Assembly (NCBI GenBank): GCA_039816955.1
Contig: JBCBWU010000024.1
Coordinates: 1-45,656 of the forward strand
Direction of reading: 5' to 3'
From: Lewinella sp039816955
Lineage (GTDB): Bacteria; Bacteroidota; Bacteroidia; Chitinophagales; Saprospiraceae
Length of the DNA: 45,656 nt
This document shows positions 8,613 through 17,630 of this stretch, in pieces (the first letter of the stretch is position 1; each line of letters begins with the position of its first letter). The notes under the pieces are model-generated. The model made no database searches. It saw only the letters and a program-made list of their open reading frames with translations, and was not told where the DNA came from. A program made the translations under genes and the position numbers.

Positions 8613-9197
8613 CTACCCTACTACCAACCGCTCCACCAACATCCACCCTGCCATTACCAAGGCCACTACACTCAAGCCCATACTCCACCACTTCCGTTCT
8701 ACCCGTAGTACTTCCAGCGCTATGTAAGCCACGCCTAAAATCAGCAGTACAATGATTACTTGCCCTGCTTCTACTCCCAGATTAAAGGCCAATAGATACC
8801 ACCACAAGTCCACCTGTTCGTCTGCGAAGAGCATTGAACGGAAGGTATTGGAGAAGCCCAGTCCGTGTATCAGACCAAAAACCAGGGCCATGAGATAGAT
8901 TTGCCGGCGCTCTTCATCCCCACGCAGCCATAGGTTATATATGGCAGTGATCATGATGGTTGCCGGAATCAAGCATTCAATCCAGATAGCCGGCAGACGA
9001 ACCCAGTCCATACCGGCAACAATTAAGCTAGCACAGTGGCCAATCGTGAAAGCCGTCACCAGCAGAAGTACCTTGCGCCAATCCAGAAGCGTGTAGATGG
9101 CACAAAGCGCCACTAAAAAAAGGATATGATCGAGCGCTGCCCAGTCCAAAATATGGGTTAACCCAAAGCGAAAGTAGAACAGAAAAGTATTCTCCAT
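8613..9197 (-). CDS. HupE/UreJ-family membrane protein
   Basis: 194 residues with about six membrane helices. Family features are visible: GLTHILDWAALDHILFLV (13-30), FGLIHGLGFS and FNLGVEAGQ, whose His and Glu residues are thought to handle a divalent metal. HupE and UreJ proteins are linked to nickel supply for hydrogenase and urease. No such enzyme is encoded here, and many Bacteroidota homologues occur without one, so nickel transport is only a possibility. The gene follows the ppa promoter region on the same strand, with 42 bases between. Confidence 0.8.
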   Translation of the reverse strand: MENTFLFYFRFGLTHILDWAALDHILFLVALCAIYTLLDWRKVLLLVTAFTIGHCASLIVAGMDWVRLPAIWIECLIPATIMITAIYNLWLRGDEERRQIYLMALVFGLIHGLGFSNTFRSMLFADEQVDLWWYLLAFNLGVEAGQVIIVLLILGVAYIALEVLRVERKWWSMGLSVVALVMAGWMLVERLVVG

Positions 9198-9222
9198 AGC
9201 TTATCCGAATCTTTTACCGGCA

Positions 9223-9230
9223 CGAAGATA
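9223..9230 (-). promoter_or_regulatory. -7 box of the HupE/UreJ gene
   Basis: Minus-strand TATCTTCG 26 bases upstream of the ATG; no -33 element at the right distance. Confidence 0.4.
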
Positions 9231-9404
9231 AGATCAGACAAAATAATGTCCCAGTAGACCCAACCAAATCGGCTTAAAACCCAGTCTGAGCAGGTCAGAT
9301 GAAGTTTTGTCATCAAAATGTCAGGTAATCTGTGTTAAAATGACGATCTTATTGACCACGAAGAGGCTGTTCCAGCGTTTTCTAATCACTAAACTCCTGT
9401 TTCC

Positions 9405-10580
9405 ATGAAATTCTCTCTTACTACCGCGCTCAGCACATTGATGTGTGTCTTCGTACTCTCTTCTTGCTTGAAAGACGATGTAGACGTACGAGTTACTCAT
9501 TATACAGATGAAGAACTCCAAACGCTGCAGCAATACTTAACTCTACCCTCTTATCGCGATAACTATGCGGTGGAATTAGCTGAACACCTAAGAAGAATTG
9601 GTGCTACTCCGCCCGTTCTCAACGATGCGAAAGCTACCCTGGGCCGGGTACTCTTTTACGATACCAAGCTCTCGCTCACACAAGAAACATCTTGTGCCAG
9701 TTGTCACGATCAAGCACTAGCTTTCTCAGATAATAAAGCCTTTAGTGAGGGCATTAACGGACAATTCACTAAGCGGAACTCACTGCCCTTGGCCTCCGCA
9801 GCCAATTTTCAAGCCTCTTACGATACCGGTCCAAGCTTTGGCCGCTCAATTGGCTTCTTTTGGGATGAAAGAGCCACTACCATTAGCGGGCAGAGTGAAC
9901 TGACAATTGAGGATGACATTGAAATGGGTATGGACCTCGATGAGTTAACGGTACGCCTTAGCAGTGAAGACTACTACCAGATTTTATTCCGTAAGGCTTA
10001 CGGTGATGAAGTGGTTACCAAGCAACGGATCCTCAGTGCGATTGAGGAATTTGTGAACGCTTTTGTTTCCACCAGCTCTCCTTTCGATGAAGGAATGAAC
10101 AACGCAGGTAGCGTACACCAGGAGTTTGACAATTTCACCATCCAAGAAAATCGGGGTAAGGAATTGTTCCTAAATAATTGCGCGAGCTGCCACGCCGCAG
10201 ACATGAGTAGTCCGATTGGACAGAGCGTTGCGAATAATGGCTTAGATCTCGTTTACGAAGATAAGGGCATGGGCGAGCTAGCTGGGGAGACTGGCCTAAA
10301 CGGTGTCTTCAAAGTTCCATTCCTCAGAAATATTGAGTTGACAGGCCCTTACATGCACGATGGCCGCTTTGAAACCTTGGAGGAAGTCATTGAACACTAC
10401 AGTACGGGCATTCAGGATCACCCTAACTTATCTCCAGAACTAAAAACATTGGCGGGTGGCGAACCACGCCAGTTCTTCTTTACCGAGCAAGAAAAGAGCG
10501 ATCTGGTAGCCTTCTTAAAAACGGTAACCGATCCATCCTTTGCTGAGGATATGCGCTATTCTGATCCTTTTAAGCAATAG
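9405..10580 (+). CDS. Di-haem cytochrome c peroxidase / MauG-type lipoprotein
   Basis: 391 residues. The signal ends in a lipobox LSSC with Cys21, so it is a periplasm-facing lipoprotein. Two c-type haem sites are present, C97-ASC-H101 and C259-ASC-H263, in the usual N- and C-terminal cytochrome domains. It also has the linking FWDERA motif, EDDIEMGMDLDE, and the distal haem-ligand region GPYMHDGRF. Family members reduce hydrogen peroxide with electrons from a small cytochrome; MauG-like relatives oxidise protein side chains, and the sequence alone does not separate the two. Monocistronic, closed by a strong terminator at 10612-10648. Confidence 0.88.
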   Translation: MKFSLTTALSTLMCVFVLSSCLKDDVDVRVTHYTDEELQTLQQYLTLPSYRDNYAVELAEHLRRIGATPPVLNDAKATLGRVLFYDTKLSLTQETSCASCHDQALAFSDNKAFSEGINGQFTKRNSLPLASAANFQASYDTGPSFGRSIGFFWDERATTISGQSELTIEDDIEMGMDLDELTVRLSSEDYYQILFRKAYGDEVVTKQRILSAIEEFVNAFVSTSSPFDEGMNNAGSVHQEFDNFTIQENRGKELFLNNCASCHAADMSSPIGQSVANNGLDLVYEDKGMGELAGETGLNGVFKVPFLRNIELTGPYMHDGRFETLEEVIEHYSTGIQDHPNLSPELKTLAGGEPRQFFFTEQEKSDLVAFLKTVTDPSFAEDMRYSDPFKQ

Positions 10581-10611
10581 TAGCTGCCGAAGAATCATGT
10601 AGACCTACAGG

Positions 10612-10648
10612 CGCCGCTCCACGACTTATTCGTAGAGCGGCGTTTTTT
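10612..10648 (+). terminator. Rho-independent terminator after the peroxidase gene
   Basis: CGCCGCTC (10612-10619) pairs perfectly with GAGCGGCG (10635-10642), followed by TTTTTT. Confidence 0.85.
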
Positions 10649-10722
10649 ATGATAGCATCAAAGAATTTTGATCAACTTTATCCTCCAAATTTCCGTTAAT
10701 TTGGTTCAGGAAATCAGCAAAT

Positions 10723-11319
10723 ATGTTTACCGGAATTATTGAAGCCCAGGGACGGGTAGAACGAATAGAACGCGAAGGTACCAATGTACATTTTACCATC
10801 TCCAGCGCAGTTAGCGATGAGTTGAAAATTGACCAGAGTATCGCTCACGATGGTGTCTGTCTAACCGTTGTTGCCCTGGCTCCTGGCCAACACACCGTGA
10901 CGGCTATTGAAGAAACCCTGCTACGCACCCGTCTGGGAGAATGGCAGGTAGGTACTACCATAAACCTGGAACGGGCCATGCAATCCAATGCTCGCCTAGA
11001 CGGTCATATGGTACAAGGTCACGTAGATAAAACAGGAGAATGTATCGATGTAGATGATCGTGATGGCAGCTGGTACTATAAATTCCGCTACGAAGCAGCC
11101 CCCGAACATCTACTGGTGGATAAAGGTTCTATCTGTGTCAACGGCGTAAGCCTCACTGTGGTAAACCCCACCGTAGATGAGTTCAGTGTGGCCATTATTC
11201 CGTATACTTACGAGCACACCAATTTCAATCAACTGCAGGTTGGTTCAACAATCAATCTGGAGTTTGATATCATTGGCAAATACATCGCCCGGCACCTGGC
11301 TTTGTATCAGCAGGCCTAA
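10723..11319 (+). CDS. ribE: Riboflavin synthase, alpha-chain type
   Basis: 198 residues made of two similar lumazine-binding halves. It converts two molecules of 6,7-dimethyl-8-ribityllumazine to riboflavin plus a pyrimidine. The N-terminus MFTGIIEAQG is diagnostic. The first half has SIAHDGVCLTV and the second SICVNGVSLTV, the paired substrate-binding signatures; GHMVQGHVD lies between them. No other riboflavin genes are in the window and I see no FMN riboswitch upstream. The trehalase gene starts 12 bases after the stop, so the two are probably on one transcript although their pathways are unrelated. Confidence 0.95.
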   Translation: MFTGIIEAQGRVERIEREGTNVHFTISSAVSDELKIDQSIAHDGVCLTVVALAPGQHTVTAIEETLLRTRLGEWQVGTTINLERAMQSNARLDGHMVQGHVDKTGECIDVDDRDGSWYYKFRYEAAPEHLLVDKGSICVNGVSLTVVNPTVDEFSVAIIPYTYEHTNFNQLQVGSTINLEFDIIGKYIARHLALYQQA

Positions 11320-11331
11320 TCCATCTTCGCT

Positions 11332-12924
11332 ATGCGTACCGCTCTTGGTTTCCTTATTAGCACGCTTCTAATATTGGCCTGTGGCCAAGAGCAACCAGCT
11401 ATCGAATTCATTGAAAATAAAAAAATGCTGTCACCTGAAGAACGCTGGGGAGAGCTATTCACAGCCGTGCAAACAGCAGGCGTATTTCCCGACGGTAAGA
11501 CCTTTGTTGATTGTGAACCCAAGTACCCTACCGATCAAATTCTTTCGAGCTACTCCGTTCTGAAAGATGAGGCCGAGTTTCATCTGCGTGCTTTTGTACT
11601 CGAGAACTTTGACTTGCCGCCCGATTATGGCTCAGATTTTACCGCTGACCCCAGCAGGGCGATGGGAGAACACATTGGAGCCCTGTGGCCTGTTTTGACA
11701 CGACAGCCAGATGAAGCCAACAATGGCAGTCTTATTCGACTTCCCCACCCTTATATTGTTCCTGGTGGTCGCTTCCGCGAAATCTATTATTGGGACAGCT
11801 ACTTCACCATGTTAGGCCTACAGGTAGATGGTCAAGATGACATGATTGAAAACATGGTCCGTAATTTCGCGCACCTTATCGATACCATTGGCTTCATCCC
11901 CAATGGCAATCGCACCTATTTTCAATCTCGCTCCCAGCCCCCTTTCTTTGCCAGTATGGTAGGCTTATTAGCAGAGATAAAAGGGCAAGATTATTTGATA
12001 GCGTTTCTTCCACAACTTATCAAGGAATACGAGTTTTGGATGCGGGGGACCACCAAAATCTCAGCGGATAATACTACCGCCGAGCGAGTGGTACAATTGG
12101 ATGGAGAATATATTCTCAACAGGTACTACGATAACCGGAACACCCCACGCCCCGAGAGCTACCGCGAGGATGTAGAAACGGCAGAGGAGACCGATCGCCC
12201 CGCTAACGATTTGTACCGTGACCTGCGAGCCGCCTGTGAATCGGGCTGGGACTTTAGTAGCCGTTGGCTTTCTGATGGAAAGAGCTTGCACCTTGCGCAG
12301 ACTACCCTCATTATTCCTGTGGATTTGAATGCGCTGCTTTACAACTTAGAGAAAACGATAGCTCAGGCCTACGCTATACAGGATGAAACCGCTGCGGCGG
12401 AAACCTACAACGCAAAAGCAACGGCCCGCGCCGAGGCGATTCAACAATACTGTTGGGACGAGGAAAGTGGCTTTTATCGCGATTATAACATCCTTACTCA
12501 AGCGTTTACACCAGTGCTCAGTATGGCGGCCGCCTACCCACTTTTCTTCAAGATTGCTAGTCAGGAACAAGCGGAGCGTATAGCACAAATCCTGGAGGTC
12601 GATTTTCTACGACCTGGTGGTTTTACCTCTACGCTGGAAGAGACTGGACAACAATGGGATGCCCCCAATGGTTGGGCTCCGCTGCAATGGATGGCTTACC
12701 AGGGACTGAAAAACTACGGACTGGATAGTCTGGCCAATACCGCTCGTGATCGCTGGCTGAACAACAACGAAATTGTGTATCAGCAAGCGAATAAAATGGT
12801 GGAAAAGTATAATGTGGATGACCCCGCCGCTTCCGCTGGTGGAGGTGAGTACCCGCTGCAAGACGGATTTGGCTGGAGCAACGGTGTCGCCAAGCGTTTT
12901 TTAGTCGAAAAAGCTGGTGAATAA
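11332..12924 (+). CDS. treA: Alpha,alpha-trehalase (GH37) lipoprotein
   Basis: 530 residues. The signal ends LILAC with Cys17, so it is a lipoprotein acting outside the cytoplasm. Both trehalase signatures are present: PGGRFREIYYWDSY (144-157) and QWDAPNGWAP (about 441-450). The (alpha/alpha)6 barrel motifs RAACESGWDFSSRW and GGGEYPLQDGFGWSNG also fit. It inverts the anomeric centre while splitting trehalose to two glucose units. It follows riboflavin synthase by 12 bases and precedes an aldose 1-epimerase, which could process the released beta-glucose. Confidence 0.94.
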   Translation: MRTALGFLISTLLILACGQEQPAIEFIENKKMLSPEERWGELFTAVQTAGVFPDGKTFVDCEPKYPTDQILSSYSVLKDEAEFHLRAFVLENFDLPPDYGSDFTADPSRAMGEHIGALWPVLTRQPDEANNGSLIRLPHPYIVPGGRFREIYYWDSYFTMLGLQVDGQDDMIENMVRNFAHLIDTIGFIPNGNRTYFQSRSQPPFFASMVGLLAEIKGQDYLIAFLPQLIKEYEFWMRGTTKISADNTTAERVVQLDGEYILNRYYDNRNTPRPESYREDVETAEETDRPANDLYRDLRAACESGWDFSSRWLSDGKSLHLAQTTLIIPVDLNALLYNLEKTIAQAYAIQDETAAAETYNAKATARAEAIQQYCWDEESGFYRDYNILTQAFTPVLSMAAAYPLFFKIASQEQAERIAQILEVDFLRPGGFTSTLEETGQQWDAPNGWAPLQWMAYQGLKNYGLDSLANTARDRWLNNNEIVYQQANKMVEKYNVDDPAASAGGGEYPLQDGFGWSNGVAKRFLVEKAGE

Positions 12925-12959
12925 CCGTATTTTAAGCCTACATTTAACGCACTATTCTA

Positions 12960-12993
12960 TTCATTCTGATCCGCTTTGGAGCGTTTGAATGAA
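12960..12993 (+). repeat. Hairpin between trehalase and epimerase genes
   Basis: TTCATTC (12960-12966) pairs with GAATGAA (12987-12993), and inside it CGCT (12972-12975) pairs with AGCG (12980-12983) around a TTGG loop. There is no T-tract. It may mark the 3' end of the trehalase message. Confidence 0.4.
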
Positions 12994-13108
12994 GCATCTA
13001 TACCGAAGCCGAAGTGGTTTATTTCACTCCAAACACAATATTGTATTTGCCATCTATGGCGGCCATTGTTAACTGTAACACAATGGCTCCACCTTAATTC
13101 ACATCCGT

Positions 13109-14056
13109 ATGTACGAGCTTTCTACCGACCAATTTGGGCCTTTCGAACGCTACACCCTACAACATACCGTCTACCCCCAACAAATACAGTTCATACCTGC
13201 CCGGGGTGGGTGCCTGATTAGCCTACGGGTAGAAGATCACGAATTACTGGATGCGTACAAAACACCAGAAGAAGTAGAAGCAAATAGCTGGAGCAAAAGC
13301 GGGCTATTGTACCCTTTCCCCAATCGTTTACGCGACGGTGCCTACGAATGGGAAGGCCAGCGCTATCAATTCCCATTGAACGATGGTCCATTTAACAACG
13401 CTCTACACGGTTTTGGCATGGAGCGCCCCCTAATTGTCACCGACTCCCACTTGTCAGAAAACCAGGCAGTGATTCGGATGGCGGGCCACTACGATGGAGG
13501 ATTACCTTATTACCCATGGCCCTTCCGGGTGGAACTAAGTTATCACCTGTACGCGCCAGATCAATTTTGGGTAGAAATAGCCATTGAGAATACGGGGCAA
13601 AAAACAATCCCCATGGGTATGGGCTGGCACCCCTACTTCCAGCTGGCAGATCAGGCCTCCTCTTGTGACCTCTGCCTTCCTACCATACAAAGAGTAAATG
13701 TGGATGAGCGACTAACACCTACGGGAAAACGAGAGCAATACGATGAGTTTACCTATAAAAAAGCCATAGACGATACCGTCCTTGATAATTGCTTCGCGCT
13801 GGAAGATGACCACCTAGAGGTAAGCGCTAAACTAACTGGTACCAAGGGCACCATTCGCTACTGGCAAGAAACCGGACCTCGTAAATTCAACTACTTACAG
13901 GTCTTTATGCCACCCTACGGCACCTCCATTGCACTGGAGCCCATGACCTGCAATATCGACGCCTTTAACAATGGTGATGGATTAGCACCCTTAGCACCCG
14001 GCGAAAGCTTAAGGGCAAAAGCGGGGATTCAATATTTTGGCTGGGAACAAGCCTAG
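13109..14056 (+). CDS. Aldose 1-epimerase
   Basis: 315 residues, no signal peptide. It interconverts alpha and beta anomers of aldoses such as glucose or galactose. Visible family motifs: LLYPFPNRLRDGAYEW (about 66-81) for sugar binding, NALHGFG (96-102), GMGWHPYFQL (about 171-180) with the catalytic-region His, and EPMTCNIDAFNNGDG (about 276-290), where the general-base Glu is expected. The sequence is closer to the YeaD/LacX-like galactose-mutarotase superfamily than to classical GalM, so the preferred sugar is uncertain. Placed 184 bases after trehalase with a hairpin between. Confidence 0.85.
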   Translation: MYELSTDQFGPFERYTLQHTVYPQQIQFIPARGGCLISLRVEDHELLDAYKTPEEVEANSWSKSGLLYPFPNRLRDGAYEWEGQRYQFPLNDGPFNNALHGFGMERPLIVTDSHLSENQAVIRMAGHYDGGLPYYPWPFRVELSYHLYAPDQFWVEIAIENTGQKTIPMGMGWHPYFQLADQASSCDLCLPTIQRVNVDERLTPTGKREQYDEFTYKKAIDDTVLDNCFALEDDHLEVSAKLTGTKGTIRYWQETGPRKFNYLQVFMPPYGTSIALEPMTCNIDAFNNGDGLAPLAPGESLRAKAGIQYFGWEQA

Positions 14057-14190
14057 CAGAAAAAGAGTACACACACGGTATTCTAAACGCTATTATTGAC
14101 TGATGTATACCTAGTTCATTGAGCGTTCGCTTCCGTATACTTCTTGCCCGCTTGACTCAATTCAACCTCACTTTCCAGACATTTCGACCC

Positions 14191-14198
14191 TAACTTTG
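14191..14198 (+). promoter_or_regulatory. -7 box upstream of the small membrane protein gene
   Basis: TAACTTTG matches TAnnTTTG exactly, 46 bases before the ATG at 14245. No good -33 box was seen. Confidence 0.4.
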
Positions 14199-14244
14199 AT
14201 TTGGTCAGCCCTACCAACTCTCACAGATAGCTAATTCAAAAATC

Positions 14245-14655
14245 ATGATTAGCAAAGAAACGGCTCTTAAGATCAACCTTGTCGTTCTTTTCCTGGCTGG
14301 TTTAATGGACATCAATCGAGGCATAGCTCACACTTTTCGGGTGCGGCATTCAGCCATCAACTTGGCCGGAATAGCCCCCATCCCAGATAGCTTAGTCCTA
14401 ATGGGAGCGTTCGGTATATCCAACTTTCTCACCGGCTTTATCTACTTTCTTATCTTTTGGAAAGCCAAACATTTAGCGCCCTATGTCCTCTTCTTGATAC
14501 CAGTCAGCTATTTGATTGGTGGAATGGGAATGACCTACCAAAATGTAAAGGGAGAAGGACAGTTTATTGGTCAATACATGATGGCAGTGTATCTCGCTAT
14601 TTGCCTCCTTGCGAGCCTTATTTACTTGCTAACGCGAAAAAAGAATGTTAACTAA
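14245..14655 (+). CDS. Small four-helix membrane protein, unknown function
   Basis: 136 residues with four predicted membrane helices (about 9-22, 47-72, 77-95 and 110-130) separated by short polar loops. A loop HTFRVRHSAINLAG follows the first helix, and the protein ends in a basic cytoplasmic tail RKKNVN. I do not recognise the family. Its stop is only 2 bases from the stop of the convergent macrodomain gene, so the two transcripts must overlap unless termination occurs inside the coding regions. Confidence 0.7.
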   Translation: MISKETALKINLVVLFLAGLMDINRGIAHTFRVRHSAINLAGIAPIPDSLVLMGAFGISNFLTGFIYFLIFWKAKHLAPYVLFLIPVSYLIGGMGMTYQNVKGEGQFIGQYMMAVYLAICLLASLIYLLTRKKNVN

Positions 14656-14657
14656 AT

Positions 14658-15173
14658 TCATCCAAACAGCAATTGGTGATAAAGCGCAAAGTTCTCCTGA
14701 TCAAAGCACACAAAAATGACCGTTTCCACGGTACCCGCCGGTGCTTCATTGACGGCTTTGATAGCTACACTAGCAGCTGCTGCTTTGGGAAAGCGATACA
14801 CTCCTGTACTGATATTTGGAAATGCGACCGTTTTAAACTCATGCTCATTAGCTAGCGCTAAAGAATTAAGATAACACAAACGCAGCTTATCAGCCTCCCC
14901 GGCATTTCCACCGTTCCACACGGGTCCTACGGTGTGGATGACGTGGCCAGACGGTAGTCGCCCTCCGGTGGTAATCACGGCTTCTCCCACTGGGCAGCCA
15001 CCTTGTCGGGCTCGAATTTGCAAGCACTCCTCTAGAATAGCGGGGCCTCCTGCTCGGTGGATGGCACCGTCTACCCCACCGCCGCCAAGCAGACTTGTGT
15101 TGGCAGCATTAACAATCGCGTCAACTTCAAGTTTTGTGATATCGCCTTGTTGGAGTTCTAGTTGCATGAACAT
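14658..15173 (-). CDS. Macrodomain protein, O-acetyl-ADP-ribose deacetylase type
   Basis: 171 residues, a single macrodomain of the MacroD/YmdB type. Motifs: GDITKLEVDAIVNAAN (adenine and catalytic-loop region), LLGGGGVDGAIHRAGG (the glycine-rich substrate loop with the catalytic Asp), CPVGEAVITTGG, HTVGPVW and the phosphate loop ISTGVYRFP. Relatives remove ADP-ribose from acidic residues and hydrolyse O-acetyl-ADP-ribose. Two in-frame ATGs exist, at 15173 and 15167; the second may be the true start. No NAD-consuming toxin or ADP-ribosyltransferase is adjacent. Confidence 0.92.
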   Translation of the reverse strand: MFMQLELQQGDITKLEVDAIVNAANTSLLGGGGVDGAIHRAGGPAILEECLQIRARQGGCPVGEAVITTGGRLPSGHVIHTVGPVWNGGNAGEADKLRLCYLNSLALANEHEFKTVAFPNISTGVYRFPKAAAASVAIKAVNEAPAGTVETVIFVCFDQENFALYHQLLFG

Positions 15174-15232
15174 TATGTTTTAGAGTGAGACCGTCCCAAT
15201 AACCGTTGATTCAGCTCCCCGAGTTCCAACCT

Positions 15233-16933
15233 TTAAGAGCGAATACGTTCCGATTTGACTAAGAAACGGTCCTTGGCAATAATAAAATCGTTCGCCGTAG
15301 TACCGAATAGAATGGTCTCTTGCCAGTCTTGCGTATTGGGAGTGACGGTGATTTCCTTCTCACCATTCCCAATAACAACTGGCATAGCGAAGTCTTCAAC
15401 GTCGGCCGCCCAGCGGTAACGCACTTGTAAGTTTTTACCTTTCTCCTCCAACTGGTACTCCAGTACTGGTGGTTGAGGATAGCGCAAATATTGATCGAAG
15501 AAAGCTTTCCAATCTTGCTCCGTTTTTTCATTTACATAGTCGACAAAATCCTCGGTAGTGGTCAAGCTTAAGGTATTCTCTTGGTAGAAGCCCTTCAATA
15601 TGGGCCACCACTTTTCGTCTGCTCCAATTGCGTGGCGAAGTGTATGCAGCACCCACGCCCCTTTGAAATAGTGGTCACTCCCCGACCAATGATCCCAATT
15701 CACGTCCTTTGGACCAATAATCGGCTCTTGATTGGAGATGTACAGCTTTTGGCGGTCCAGGTACCGCACCGCATCATCGTAGCTCATGGTATATTCCACG
15801 TACACTGCTTCAAGGTAGGTTGTGAAGGATTCCTGAATCCACATTTCGGCCATGTCATAACAGCCAATGCTGTTGCCAAAGTACTCGTGCCCCGTTTCGT
15901 GAACAATGATGTAATCCCAATCCATATCGCGTGGGATCATGCCCCCCAGATAACCGCGCATAAACTTATTACCGTAGGCAATAGCTCCTTGGTGTTCCAT
16001 CCCCAAATAGGGCGTTTCCACCATCGCAAACCCATCGTCCCAGAAGGGGTATTTACCCAGGTATTCCTCGTAGCAAGCCAGCACCGTTTTGGTTTGCTCA
16101 AAGTGCTTACGGGCGCGTTCCTCGTTGTAGTCGATCACGTAGTAGTCCAATGCTAGTGTATCGCCATCGGCGGCATAGTACTCATCGGCAAAGTGTGCAT
16201 AGTGACCAATATTGAGCGTCACATTATAGTTATCAATTGGATAAGAGATCAGCCAGTCGTAGCGGGTAGTACGATCATCTTCCTCTACGGCTTCCAGATT
16301 GCCGTTAGCAACAGCCATAAACTTACTGGGTACAGTTAGGCTGATCCGCATACTATCCGGCTCATCGCTCAAGTGGTCTTTATTGGGCCACCAAAGACTA
16401 GCACCGGTTCCTTCACATGCTACCGCAATCCAGTCCCGCCCCCGACGATCCTCCGACCACACAAAGCCACCATCCCAAGGCGCATTAGCCGCTACGGTGG
16501 GCTGGCCATGATAGTGCACCCTTATACTGCCACTGCTACCTGCTTGCTGTTCTTCGGGAAAATTAACAAAGACGGCGTTGTACTCCCGCTCATATTTCAA
16601 TTCTTCTTCCCCCTGCAGAATACGATTGATCTTCATGTTCTCAAACAGATCAATTTGCAGGCGGTCAAAGTTTTCTACCACATTGTACTCAATATCTACA
16701 TAGCCACGAATAGCCTTCTTATTGGGATCTACTCGCAAATTCAAGGCGTAGTAATGCACGTCATAGCAAGTACGCTCCGGGCGTAGTGCACCGCGTAAAG
16801 TGTCCGCACGGGTGAATTTTTTACTACCGTAAAAATCGGGTTGGGCTACCAAACTGCTTGTACTAGTGACAATAAAAACCAACAATAGAAAGGCCAGGCT
16901 AGAGCGGCTTAAGAATAGAAAAGGCTTCGACAT
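15233..16933 (-). CDS. M1-family zinc aminopeptidase, secreted
   Basis: 566 residues from ATG 16933. A Sec signal peptide (LAFLLLVFIVTSTSSLVAQ) sends it out of the cytoplasm. The beta-sandwich domain leads to a catalytic domain with the substrate motif HQGAIAYGN, a variant of GAMEN. HETGH (345-349) plus E368 in WIQESFTTYLEA bind zinc. The protein is shorter than classical aminopeptidase N because it lacks the large C-terminal helical domain, as in many Bacteroidota members. The frame could start earlier at TTG 16957, but the TATCTTTG box overlaps that codon, so transcription starts after it. No type IX sorting domain is visible. Confidence 0.9.
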   Translation of the reverse strand: MSKPFLFLSRSSLAFLLLVFIVTSTSSLVAQPDFYGSKKFTRADTLRGALRPERTCYDVHYYALNLRVDPNKKAIRGYVDIEYNVVENFDRLQIDLFENMKINRILQGEEELKYEREYNAVFVNFPEEQQAGSSGSIRVHYHGQPTVAANAPWDGGFVWSEDRRGRDWIAVACEGTGASLWWPNKDHLSDEPDSMRISLTVPSKFMAVANGNLEAVEEDDRTTRYDWLISYPIDNYNVTLNIGHYAHFADEYYAADGDTLALDYYVIDYNEERARKHFEQTKTVLACYEEYLGKYPFWDDGFAMVETPYLGMEHQGAIAYGNKFMRGYLGGMIPRDMDWDYIIVHETGHEYFGNSIGCYDMAEMWIQESFTTYLEAVYVEYTMSYDDAVRYLDRQKLYISNQEPIIGPKDVNWDHWSGSDHYFKGAWVLHTLRHAIGADEKWWPILKGFYQENTLSLTTTEDFVDYVNEKTEQDWKAFFDQYLRYPQPPVLEYQLEEKGKNLQVRYRWAADVEDFAMPVVIGNGEKEITVTPNTQDWQETILFGTTANDFIIAKDRFLVKSERIRS

Positions 16934-16954
16934 GGTCTGTTTAGTTATCCAACG

Positions 16955-16962
16955 CAAAGATA
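16955..16962 (-). promoter_or_regulatory. -7 box of the M1 aminopeptidase gene
   Basis: Minus-strand TATCTTTG, a perfect TAnnTTTG, 22 bases before ATG 16933. Its position rules out the upstream TTG start at 16957. A CTG occurs 19 bases upstream where TTG would be expected. Confidence 0.55.
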
Positions 16963-17044
16963 CGCCATGAACTGACTAGAACAGTTGTTACGACAAAAAC
17001 GAAAGGGTGTATCTTAAGAACGCCCGCCTTTCGCTGATGTTTTC

Positions 17045-17614
17045 TCAACGGAGTAAATGCTCATCTAAAACTACTGCTAACGGTTCTACCCCATTAGGTT
17101 TATTGAACGCCTGGTAGAAACCGTAGACCAATAATACTATATTGATGATGAAACCATATAGAAAGGTGGCAGCAAGGGTAAAATCAACTCTAAATACCAC
17201 TCTAAAATCATGTCTCGCAAGATCATCGATGGCGGGCAATAGTCGCCCCACAAAACTGTCGGCTGGGCCATCAAGCGCACTCCAACCTTCGTAACAGTAT
17301 AGCGGTAGCATGAGCAGCACTATAGTTAAGCTTAAATGTAGGTAGAGCCAAAAGGGACGCCAATTGGAACGAAGTAAGCGCTGCACTAAAAAGGAGAATA
17401 CCAATAGAAACCCGGCCGCAAGTATCCCCATAATCAGTACACTGGCATCCAAGTATTGTGCGGTAGGTAGGTGATCTAATAATCCAAAGAACAACTCTTT
17501 ATCGCGTTCAACGCCCTCACCAATGACATAAATTCTTCCGCCATGCTCTAGAAGGCTCCCCACTAGAATTACCCCAGCCAACCAACGGCTCCATTTAGGA
17601 ATACGATCTAGCAT
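17045..17614 (-). CDS. Hypothetical membrane protein
   Basis: 189 residues with four predicted membrane helices: about 10-25, 58-80, 90-107 and 148-170. The loop between helices one and two is rich in acidic residues (GEGVERDKELFFGLLDHLP) and the one between three and four holds DGPADSFVGRLLPAIDDL. No recognised family. It begins 16 bases after the stop of the secreted PKD protein on the same strand, so the two are probably cotranscribed. Confidence 0.65.
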   Translation of the reverse strand: MLDRIPKWSRWLAGVILVGSLLEHGGRIYVIGEGVERDKELFFGLLDHLPTAQYLDASVLIMGILAAGFLLVFSFLVQRLLRSNWRPFWLYLHLSLTIVLLMLPLYCYEGWSALDGPADSFVGRLLPAIDDLARHDFRVVFRVDFTLAATFLYGFIINIVLLVYGFYQAFNKPNGVEPLAVVLDEHLLR

Positions 17615-17630
17615 GACATCTATTTTAGTC

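Noticed and set aside
8613..9197. HupE/UreJ protein as evidence for a hydrogenase or urease locus
   Set aside because: No hydrogenase, urease or nickel-handling genes lie nearby.
12976..13221. Plus-strand frame overlapping the start of the epimerase gene
   Set aside because: Different frame from the epimerase, no recognisable motif, biased composition; a shadow frame.
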